Positions 36,115 to 43,779 of a stretch of 64,000 bases of DNA are shown piece after piece (the stretch's first letter is position 1; every line of letters begins with the position of its first letter). The translations under genes were made by a program, and so were the position numbers. This DNA comes from Mycobacterium saskatchewanense (GTDB lineage Bacteria > Actinomycetota > Actinomycetes > Mycobacteriales > Mycobacteriaceae), in contig NZ_AP022573.1 in NCBI RefSeq assembly GCF_010729105.1, positions 2,666,001 to 2,730,000 on the forward strand, in the 5' to 3' direction. The notes beneath the pieces were generated by a model. The model saw only the letters and a list, made by a program, of their open reading frames with translations. It searched no databases and was not told the origin of the DNA.

Positions 36115-37694
36115 CGGGTGAAGGTCCCCTGCTTCTCCGAGTCGAAGTACTCGAGATTGAGGGTGTTGCCCCCGAATGTGGCCTTGGAAATCGTTCCAGG
36201 TGGGGCGTTTTCGTCGGCGATGGGGAAGGTGAAGGTGTCGCCGTCCCAGTGCGTCAGCGTGAACGTGCGGCCCTTGGGTCCCATCGACAGTTGCAGCGCG
36301 CCGTCGCGCTCCGTGACGACGGCCGGGCCCCAATAATCGTTGGCGTACGACCCGGCGTAGGTGGTGAGCGGCCGGGGCGGCGCGGGGGTTGCGGGCGGCT
36401 GCTTGCCGACGAGCGAGCCCTCCGGGTTGTTCATCCAGGACATCGCCTGCTTGTATAGGCCGGCCCAGTCCTCACGGATCTGGCCGTACTGCACCAGGTC
36501 CATGAATTCGGCGGTGAGCGCCTCCGGTACGCCGATGGGTGCGGCGTTCGTCAAGGCGACGATGGCCACGTCCTCGGCGGGCATGACCACGAAGTTGGTG
36601 GCGGCACCCAGGGCGAAAGCGCCCGAATGGCTGTACTCGGTGCGCCCGGACGAGGTGACCGAGACGTTGAACCCGTAACCGTAAGCGCCGGGGCGGCCCT
36701 TCGGTGTCTTCGGCGGCATCGACACGACCTGCGTGGTGACGGCCGGCAGCAGCGCCTCCGGCGAGGCGATTCGCTGGCCGTTGTAGGTTCCGTTGCCCAG
36801 CAACATGGTCAGCCAGTGGGCAACGTCATTGACCGACGAGCTGACGCCACCAGCCGGTGACTGGGGGTCCGGGTTGCGCTGGAAGCGCGGCTCCCATTTG
36901 TCGCCGACCTTGATGTGATTGATCGCATGGTTGGGCCTGGCGAGGAAGTCGGCGAACCGCGAACTCGTGGATGCCATGCCCAGCGGCCGGTAGAGCGCCA
37001 CGTCGGCCAGGTCTTCCCATGACTTACCGGCCGCGACGGAGGCCGTTTCCGCGGCTGCGGTGACACCGTAGTTGGTGTACGCGTAGCTGATGCGGAAGGG
37101 TTGCAGAGCAAGGTATTTCAGTCGCTCGAGCGTTTGGCGACGGTCGTATCCGAGGTCCTCGAGCTTGTCGCCGGCGTGGTCGGGCAGGCCGGATCGATGC
37201 GAGTACAAGTCTCCGATCGTCACATGGCCGGTGACGTAGGGATCGTTGAGCGCGAACCATGGCAGCTTGGACACCACCGCGGTGTCCCACGACACCGCGC
37301 TCTCGGTGACTTCGTGCGCCACCACCGTCGCGCCGACCGATTTCGAGACCGAGGCCAGCTGGAAGACCGTGTCGGCGTCGACGCTGTTGCCCTGCCCGTT
37401 ACCTTTGGTCGCATCACGGACACCGAATCCCTTGGCGTACAACGTCTTTCCGCCGTGCACCACGGCGATCGCCATCCCGGGGATGCCGGTGCTTTTCATC
37501 AGGTCGCCGGCCAACCCGTCGAGCTTCGAGATGGCGTCGTCGATGCGGCCGGCGGGAATGTCGACACCCGACACCTCGTTGGGCGGCGCGTCGGACAGTG
37601 TGGACGGTGGGGTGGAGACCGGCTGTGCGTGCCCGCACCCCGTCGACGCGAGCAAAATCACGGCGAACGCGGCCGATGCCGCGCGTTTCGTCAT
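36111..37694 (-). CDS. Beta-lactamase-fold serine hydrolase lipoprotein (Rv0907 ortholog)
   Basis: A 527-residue protein with a lipoprotein signal ([14 protein letters not shown], lipobox Cys about residue 20). It has a class C beta-lactamase/esterase-like domain with the SVSK catalytic tetrad (Ser about residue 115) and the YTNYG tyrosine motif (about 205). A C-terminal DUF3471-like domain is suggested near [26 protein letters not shown]. It is anchored outside the membrane. Family members include penicillin-binding-like esterases; specificity is unknown. Translationally coupled to ctpE. Confidence 0.9.
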
Positions 37695-37724
37695 GGCCGC
37701 ACTTTAGCCCGGTCAATCAGCGAG

Positions 37725-38843
37725 TCAGAGCCGCCACCACGGGTTGGACTTGATCGGACCGGCGGGATCAATGCGTTGACCGGGCACCGGGACGGCCACG
37801 TCGACCTGCGCGGACTCGGCGGCCTTGAGCAAGCGTTCGACGGGCTCGGCCCACGGGTGGGGCGCCAGCCGGAAGGTGCCCCAGTGGATCGGCACCAGCA
37901 GCCCCGACCCCGAGTCGGTGACATCCAGGTGAGCCCGGACCGCCTCCTCGGGATTCATGTGAATGTCCGGCCAGGCGGTGTTGTAGGCGCCGATGGGCAT
38001 CAGCGTCATGTCGAACGGTCCTTGGTCGGCACCGATCTGCGCGAAGCTCTTCGTGTAGCCGGTGTCGCCGCCGAAGTACGCGCGGTGTGTCGGGCCGACG
38101 AACGCCCACGACGCCCACAGCGTGGTGTTGCGATCGACGAAGCGCCCCGAAAAGTGGCGCGCGGGCAGGCAAATCAGCGTCAGCTCGTCGAGCTTCGCAC
38201 TCTCATGCCAGTCGAGTTCGACGATGCGATGCTCGGGGATGCCCCAGGCCCGCAGGTGGGCACCGATCCCGAGCGGCACGAAGAACGGGGAGCGCTGAGT
38301 CTGGGCCAACGCCAGCACGGTGTCGATATCGAGGTGGTCGTAGTGGTCGTGGCTGATGACCACGGCGTCGACCGCGGGAAGGCCTTCCAGTTGGACCGGT
38401 GGCGGGTGCAGCCGCTGTGGTCCCACGATGTCCGACGGTGAGCATCGATTGCTCCACACCGGGTCCGTCAAGATGCGGTACCCGTCCACTTCCAGCAGAG
38501 CCGTCGAGTGGCCGAACCAGCTGACGGCGAGCCGACTGGCGTCGCCGTCGAAGATCGCCGGTGCGGCCAACGGGATCGGCGCGCTCGGACGGCTCCCCCC
38601 GCGGTTACCGATCAATTCCCACACGATGAGCTGCAGTTGCTCGCGATCCATCTTGTAGATGGAGGCGGGATCGAGGTTGACGAAGACGCCGTCGCGGTAG
38701 TTGGGCGACCCCTCCGCCACCGCGCGGATCGCCGAGGGGTCGGCGCCCAGGGCGGCCGGCGCACCGTGCAGCGCGCGCACCAACCAGCTCCCGGCCGCCA
38801 GCGAGGCGGTGCCGGCGGCCAGTCGTAGCGCCCCCCGGACCAT
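37725..38843 (-). CDS. Metallo-beta-lactamase-fold hydrolase (Rv0906 ortholog)
   Basis: A 372-residue MBL-fold protein of the NAPE-PLD/UlaG-like group. The metal motif is SHDHYDHLD near residue 165, preceded by VSWFGHSTALLEVDG, and followed by LICLPARHFSGRF and AYFGGDTGYTKSF. An N-terminal hydrophobic segment (LRLAAGTASLAAGSWLV) suggests membrane attachment or export. Length equals Rv0906 (372). The start ATG at 38843 lies 5 bp after the echA6 stop. Probably a phosphodiesterase acting on phospholipid or a related substrate. Confidence 0.9.
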   Translation of the reverse strand: MVRGALRLAAGTASLAAGSWLVRALHGAPAALGADPSAIRAVAEGSPNYRDGVFVNLDPASIYKMDREQLQLIVWELIGNRGGSRPSAPIPLAAPAIFDGDASRLAVSWFGHSTALLEVDGYRILTDPVWSNRCSPSDIVGPQRLHPPPVQLEGLPAVDAVVISHDHYDHLDIDTVLALAQTQRSPFFVPLGIGAHLRAWGIPEHRIVELDWHESAKLDELTLICLPARHFSGRFVDRNTTLWASWAFVGPTHRAYFGGDTGYTKSFAQIGADQGPFDMTLMPIGAYNTAWPDIHMNPEEAVRAHLDVTDSGSGLLVPIHWGTFRLAPHPWAEPVERLLKAAESAQVDVAVPVPGQRIDPAGPIKSNPWWRL

Positions 38844-38848
38844 GACCG

Positions 38849-39580
38849 TCAGGCCCCCTGGAACTTCGGTGGCCGCTTCTCCACCCGGGCCACCTGCGCC
38901 TCGATCACGTCCTGGCTGCCCCACGCCTTGTCGAAGAGCTCCTTGTGCTCCGGCGAGGCTTCCTCGATGGCCCCGTCGTCGTTGAGCACGCGTTTGGCGT
39001 GCTGGATCGCCAGCGGCGCCAGGGCGGCGATCTCGTGGGCCCAGGCCTGGGCATCGGCCAGCGTCCCGATGCGGTTGGCCATTCCGGTCTGCAACGCGAC
39101 GTCGGCGGGGAGCTTCTCCGCGGTCAGCAACATCGCGCGGGCACGGCCGTGACCGACCAGGGAAGACAGCCGACGGATGCTCCAGTTATCCAGCGCCAGA
39201 CCATATTTGGAGGTCGGGAACTGGAAGAATGCGTCCGGCGCCACGACCCGCAGGTCGCATTGCATGGCAAGCTGCAGGCCGGCGCCGATGGCCGGGCCGT
39301 TGATGGCGCCGATCACTGGTACGGGTGTGGCGTCCATGACCTTGTGGAGCTCGATGAGCCGGTCGGGGTAGTCGGCGGCGAACGCGTCACCGCTGAGGTC
39401 GGCGCCGGCGCAGAACACCGTGCCCTGGCCGGTGAGAACGATCGCGCGCGTCGACCCGTCGTCGGCCTTCTGGATGGCCTCCCGCAGCTCCTCGACGAGC
39501 TCGGAATTCAGGGCGTTGCGGCGCTCCGGGCGCTGCAACTCGATGGTCATAACCGCTTCGGCCTGGGTGATACCGATCAT
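38849..39580 (-). CDS. echA6: Enoyl-CoA hydratase/isomerase-family protein EchA6
   Basis: A 243-residue crotonase-fold protein, the same length as M. tuberculosis EchA6 (Rv0905). Oxyanion-hole segments are [13 protein letters not shown] (about residue 57) and [17 protein letters not shown] (about 88). Known EchA6 is catalytically inactive as a hydratase and shuttles acyl-CoAs to FAS-II for mycolate synthesis. The start ATG at 39580 ([13 protein letters not shown]) is chosen; the frame extends 17 codons upstream. It is divergent from accD3. Confidence 0.9.
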   Translation of the reverse strand: MIGITQAEAVMTIELQRPERRNALNSELVEELREAIQKADDGSTRAIVLTGQGTVFCAGADLSGDAFAADYPDRLIELHKVMDATPVPVIGAINGPAIGAGLQLAMQCDLRVVAPDAFFQFPTSKYGLALDNWSIRRLSSLVGHGRARAMLLTAEKLPADVALQTGMANRIGTLADAQAWAHEIAALAPLAIQHAKRVLNDDGAIEEASPEHKELFDKAWGSQDVIEAQVARVEKRPPKFQGA

Positions 39581-39607
39581 GGCAGCCACCCTATATAGCC
39601 TCGTGGC

Positions 39608-41080
39608 GTGCGTCGTATCACAGCTGGTCAACTCCGAGACGCGGTGCTGGACGAAGGCTCCTTCACCAGCTGGGACAGCGAGCCGCTGGCACTGCCGACA
39701 TCAGATTCCTACGCGCAGGAGCTGGCGGAGGCGCGGACGGCCACCGGCCTGGACGAATCGGTGCTCACCGGCGAGGGACGCCTATTCGGGCGCCGCGTGG
39801 CCGTGGTGGTGTCCGAGTTCAGCTTCCTCGGCGGATCGATCGGGGTGGCGGCGGCCGAACGGATCACCGACGCCGTGCAGCGGGCGACCGCCGAGGGCCT
39901 GCCGTTGCTGGCGTCGCCGAGCTCCGGCGGCACTCGCATGCAGGAGGGCACCGTGGCTTTCCTGCAGATGGTCAAGATCGCCGCGGCCGTCAGGCTGCAC
40001 AAGCAGGCACACCTGCCGTATGTCGTGTACCTGCGCAACCCCACCACCGGCGGGGTGTTCGCATCCTGGGGCTCGTTGGGGCACGTCACCCTCGCCGAGC
40101 CCGGCGCGCTGATCGGCTTCCTGGGTCCCCGGGTGTACCGGCTGCTGTACGGCGAACCATTTCCCGAGGGCGTGCAGACCGCCGAGAACCTGCAACGCCA
40201 CGGGGTGATCGACGGCGTCGTGGCGGTCGAAGACCTGCGCCCCACCGTGGACCGCGCGCTCAGGGTGATCGCCGACCCACCGGGGCCGCTGCCCGCGCCG
40301 CAACCCCCCGAGCCCATACCCGACGTGCCGGCGTGGGACTCCGTGGTGGCGTCGCGGCGACCCGACCGGCCGGGCGTCGGACCGTTGTTGCGGAACGGCG
40401 CCACCGACGTGGTGCTGCTGTCGGCCACCGATCAGGGGGAGGCGGCGACGATGCTGCTGGCACTGGCCCGGTTCACCGGGCAGCCGGCGGTGGTACTGGG
40501 GCAGCAGCGGGTCACCGGGGGGATCGTCGGGCCCGAGTCGCTGCGCGAGGCGCGGCGCGGCATGGCGCTGGCCGCCGAGCTGCGCCTGCCGCTGGTCCTT
40601 GTGATCGACACCGCGGGACCTGCCCTTTCCGCGGAGGCTGAGCAGGGCGGCCTCGCCGGCCAGATCGCCCAGTGCCTGGCCGAACTGGTGACGCTGGACA
40701 CCCCGACGGTGTCGGTGCTGCTGGGCCAGGGCAGCGGCGGGCCGGCGCTGGCGATGGCGCCCGCCGATAGGGTGCTGGCCGCGCTGCACGGCTGGCTGGC
40801 GCCGCTGCCGCCCGAGGGCGCCAGCGCGATCGTCTATCGTGACACCGAGCACGCCCCGGAATTGGCTGCAGCACAAGGCATCCGGTCAGCAGACCTACTG
40901 GCAAGCGGGATCGTCGACGCCATCATTCCCGAGCATTCCGACGCCGCCGACGAACCGGTCGAGTTCTGCCGACGCCTGTCGCACGCCATCGCCACGGAGG
41001 TCCATGGCCTGCGCGGCATGCCCGCCGCCGAACGGCTGGCGGCGCGATTGCAGCGCTACCGGCGGATCGGATTGCCCTGA
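39608..41080 (+). CDS. accD3: Acyl-CoA carboxyltransferase beta subunit AccD3
   Basis: A 490-residue carboxyltransferase, similar in length to Rv0904c. The N-terminal half has [22 protein letters not shown] and [19 protein letters not shown] (acyl-CoA/carboxybiotin oxyanion region). The C-terminal half has [34 protein letters not shown] and the [20 protein letters not shown] block. It would transfer CO2 from biotin on AccA3-type partners to an acyl-CoA. It starts at GTG 39608, 27 bp from the divergent echA6 start. Confidence 0.9.
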   Translation: MRRITAGQLRDAVLDEGSFTSWDSEPLALPTSDSYAQELAEARTATGLDESVLTGEGRLFGRRVAVVVSEFSFLGGSIGVAAAERITDAVQRATAEGLPLLASPSSGGTRMQEGTVAFLQMVKIAAAVRLHKQAHLPYVVYLRNPTTGGVFASWGSLGHVTLAEPGALIGFLGPRVYRLLYGEPFPEGVQTAENLQRHGVIDGVVAVEDLRPTVDRALRVIADPPGPLPAPQPPEPIPDVPAWDSVVASRRPDRPGVGPLLRNGATDVVLLSATDQGEAATMLLALARFTGQPAVVLGQQRVTGGIVGPESLREARRGMALAAELRLPLVLVIDTAGPALSAEAEQGGLAGQIAQCLAELVTLDTPTVSVLLGQGSGGPALAMAPADRVLAALHGWLAPLPPEGASAIVYRDTEHAPELAAAQGIRSADLLASGIVDAIIPEHSDAADEPVEFCRRLSHAIATEVHGLRGMPAAERLAARLQRYRRIGLP

Positions 41081-41120
41081 GCGCCGTACCCGCCTTCCCT
41101 GCGCGCCGCCGCCGGGCCCG

Positions 41121-41180
41121 CGACACATAAACCACGCACACGACACGCCGGGCGGAGTCGCGGTGGTTTATATCTCGCGA
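41121..41180. repeat. 60-bp dispersed repeat, copy B, with hairpin arms
   Basis: Matches copy A (32925-32984) in four blocks with identical spacing. ATAAACCAC (41127-41135) and GTGGTTTAT (41163-41171) form perfect 9-bp inverted arms with a 27-nt loop. It lies just after accD3 and abuts the stop of the TetR fragment. Confidence 0.7.
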
Positions 41181-41181
41181 C

Positions 41182-41367
41182 TCAGCCGTCCGGCAACCCG
41201 AGGTAGCGCTGAATCGTCGGGCCGAGCCACTCCACGATTTCGTCTCGGTTCATGTCGACGACGGGCTGCAACCGCAGGACGAAGCGACACCACGCCATGC
41301 CGAGGAGCTGACTCGCGATCAGCCCGGCGCGCGTTGCGGCTTCCTCGGGGCCCACCAGCGAAACGAT
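41182..41367 (-). pseudogene. TetR-family regulator, C-terminal fragment
   Basis: The minus strand encodes 61 residues typical of the end of a TetR ligand domain (TRAGLIASQLLGMAWCRFVLRLQP, then DEIVEWLGPTIQRYLGLPDG) and a TGA. An in-frame TAG precedes the first codon, and no helix-turn-helix is found upstream. The remainder of the gene is gone, replaced by a fragment of an unrelated gene on the other strand. Confidence 0.8.
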
Positions 41368-41372
41368 CTACG

Positions 41373-41649
41373 GCCCGAGCTGTGTCCCAAAAGGGCATGA
41401 ACCTCGGCATCACCGACGCGGCCGCGCTGTCCGCCGCGCTGGCCCGGGTGCTCGGCGGTGGATCCGACGCCGCGTTGGACGCGTACAGCACCACTCAACG
41501 AGAACGGGCCGAACGGGTGCTGAAACTCGCCGGGCGGCTCACTCGGATCGCGACGCTGCCGCGCCCGCTGCGGCCCGTCCGCAATTCGGGCCGGCACTGT
41601 CCCCGCCGTGCGACGACAGCTTGCGCTTCAACTGAGCGGGCTCGGTTAG
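41373..41649 (+). pseudogene. FAD-dependent aromatic monooxygenase, C-terminal fragment
   Basis: Reads KGMNLGITDAAALSAALARVLGGG, then AYSTTQRERAERVLKLAGRLTRIATLPRPLRPVRN, the end of a PHBH/UbiH-type FAD monooxygenase (the GMNLGI loop contacts FAD). Around 41590-41600 a frameshift is needed to reach the expected end (AVRRQLALQLSGLG, TAG at 41647). About 80 residues of some 400 remain. Confidence 0.78.
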
Positions 41650-41726
41650 CCCCTGCACCCCGCGAGCCGCGCGACTTGGCGGCCGACCTCCCACCTAGAT
41701 AGCCGGCAATCAGGCAAAATGGCGGG

Positions 41727-42428
41727 ATGGACTCTGGAGCGACCTCACCGCGGGTCTTGGTCGTCGACGACGACTCCGACGTACTCGCCTCGCTGGAACG
41801 CGGCCTGCGCCTGTCCGGATTCGAGGTCTCGACGGCGGTCGACGGCGCCGAGGCGTTGCGCAGCGCCACGGAGACGCGGCCGGATGCGATCGTGCTCGAC
41901 ATCAACATGCCCGTGCTGGACGGCGTGAGTGTCGTTACGGCGCTGCGCGCCATGGACAACGACGTGCCCGTCTGCGTCCTCAGCGCGCGCAGCTCGGTCG
42001 ACGACCGCGTGGCCGGCCTCGAGGCCGGCGCCGACGACTACGTGGTGAAGCCGTTCGTGTTGGCCGAATTGGTGGCGCGGGTGAAGGCGCTGCTGCGCCG
42101 CCGCGGTGCGACCGCCACGTCGTCCTCCGAGACCATCACGGTCGGCCCGCTGGAAGTGGACATCCCTGGCCGGCGCGCCCGGGTCAACGGCGTCGACGTC
42201 GACCTCACCAAGCGCGAATTCGACCTGCTGGCGGTGCTGGCCGAACACAAGACCGCGGTGCTGTCCCGCGCGCAGCTGTTGGAGCTGGTGTGGGGCTACG
42301 ACTTCGCCGCCGATACCAACGTCGTCGACGTGTTCATCGGGTATCTGCGCCGCAAGCTGGAGGCCAACGGGGGCCCGCGGCTGCTGCACACCGTTCGCGG
42401 AGTCGGGTTCGTGCTGCGAATGCAGTGA
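41727..42428 (+). CDS. prrA: Two-component response regulator PrrA
   Basis: A 233-residue OmpR/PhoB-type regulator. The receiver domain has the VVDDDSDVL acidic pocket, phospho-acceptor Asp in [13 protein letters not shown] (about residue 55) and Lys in [12 protein letters not shown] (about 106). The winged-helix DNA-binding domain covers about residues 140-233 ([34 protein letters not shown]). Closely matches M. tuberculosis PrrA (Rv0903c), an essential regulator linked to nitrogen and hypoxia responses and early macrophage infection. The sensor gene prrB follows 10 bp downstream. Confidence 0.95.
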   Translation: MDSGATSPRVLVVDDDSDVLASLERGLRLSGFEVSTAVDGAEALRSATETRPDAIVLDINMPVLDGVSVVTALRAMDNDVPVCVLSARSSVDDRVAGLEAGADDYVVKPFVLAELVARVKALLRRRGATATSSSETITVGPLEVDIPGRRARVNGVDVDLTKREFDLLAVLAEHKTAVLSRAQLLELVWGYDFAADTNVVDVFIGYLRRKLEANGGPRLLHTVRGVGFVLRMQ

Positions 42429-42438
42429 TCAAACGGCC

Positions 42439-43779
42439 ATGAACGTCCTGTCCCGGATCTTCGCCCGTACGCCTTCGCTGCGAACCCGGGTGGTGGTCGC
42501 GACGGCCATCGGCGCCGCGATACCGGTGTTGATCGTGGGAACCGTCGTCTGGGTCGGGATCACCAACGACCGCAAGGAGCGATTGGACCGCCATCTCGAC
42601 GAGGCCGCCGGCTTCGCGATTCCGCTCCTGCCCCGCGGTCTCGACGAAATACCGCGCTCGCCCAATGACAACGACGCCATCATGACGGTGCGCCGCGGCG
42701 ACCTGGTGAAGTCGAATTCCGATGTCACGATGCCCAAACTCAACGTGGACTACGCGGACACCTACGTCGGCGGCGTGCGTTATCGGGTGCGCACGGTAGA
42801 GATTCCCGGGCCCGAGCCTTCGTCGCTCGCCGTCGGTGCGACGTACGGCGCGACACTCGCCGAGACCAACAACCTGCATCGGCGGGTCCTGCTGATTTGC
42901 GGGTTCGCCATCGCCGCCGCGGCCGTATTCGCCTGGCTGCTGGCGGCTTTCGCCGTGCGGCCATTCAAACAGCTCGCGCAGCAGACGCGACTGATCGACG
43001 CCGGGGACGAGGCACCGCGCGTCGAGGTGCACGGCGCCAGCGAAGCCGTCGAGATCGCCGAGGCGATGCGGGGGATGCTGCAACGCATCTGGAACGAACA
43101 GAACCGCACGAAAGAGGCGCTCGCGTCGGCCCGCGACTTCGCGGCGGTGTCCTCCCACGAGCTGCGCACCCCCCTGACCGCGATGCGCACCAACCTTGAA
43201 GTCTTGTCCACCCTCGACATGACCGACGACCAGCGCAAGGAGGTGCTCAACGACGTGGTCCGCACGCAGTCCAGGATCGAGGCCACCCTGAGCGCCCTGG
43301 AGCGGTTGGCCCAGGGCGAACTGTCGACGTCCGACGACCACGTGCCCGTCGACATCACCGAACTGCTCGACCGCGCCGCGCACGACGCCATGCGGGTGTA
43401 TCCCGACCTCGACGTCTCACTGGTGCCGTCGCCGACCTGCATAATCGTCGGACTGCCCGCCGGATTGCGCCTCGCCGTCGACAATGCCATCGCCAACGCC
43501 GTCAAACACGGTGGCGCCACCAAAGTCCAGCTCTCGGCCGTCAGCTCGCGAGCCGGGGTGGAGATCACGGTAGATGACAACGGCAGCGGGGTGCCCGAAC
43601 AGGAGCGCCAAGTGGTGTTCGAGCGATTCTCCCGGGGATCGACGGCCTCGCACTCGGGATCCGGGCTGGGGTTGGCGCTTGTGGCCCAGCAGGCTCACCT
43701 GCATGGCGGGACCGCGGCCTTGGAGAACAGCCCGCTCGGCGGCGCGCGGCTGGTGCTGCGTCTCCCGGGGCCGAGCTAG
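42439..43779 (+). CDS. prrB: Two-component sensor histidine kinase PrrB
   Basis: A 446-residue kinase, the same length as M. tuberculosis PrrB (Rv0902c). It has transmembrane segments near residues 20-40 and 150-170 with an extracytoplasmic loop between, and HAMP after RPFKQLAQQTRL. The H-box is FAAVSSHELRTPLTAM (His about residue 238), N-box DNAIANAVKHG and G-box DDNGSGVP and GSGLGLALV. It phosphorylates PrrA. Its last four bases overlap the end of the convergent arfC gene (43776-43779), so read-through into antisense of arfC is likely unless terminated. Confidence 0.95.
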   Translation: MNVLSRIFARTPSLRTRVVVATAIGAAIPVLIVGTVVWVGITNDRKERLDRHLDEAAGFAIPLLPRGLDEIPRSPNDNDAIMTVRRGDLVKSNSDVTMPKLNVDYADTYVGGVRYRVRTVEIPGPEPSSLAVGATYGATLAETNNLHRRVLLICGFAIAAAAVFAWLLAAFAVRPFKQLAQQTRLIDAGDEAPRVEVHGASEAVEIAEAMRGMLQRIWNEQNRTKEALASARDFAAVSSHELRTPLTAMRTNLEVLSTLDMTDDQRKEVLNDVVRTQSRIEATLSALERLAQGELSTSDDHVPVDITELLDRAAHDAMRVYPDLDVSLVPSPTCIIVGLPAGLRLAVDNAIANAVKHGGATKVQLSAVSSRAGVEITVDDNGSGVPEQERQVVFERFSRGSTASHSGSGLGLALVAQQAHLHGGTAALENSPLGGARLVLRLPGPS

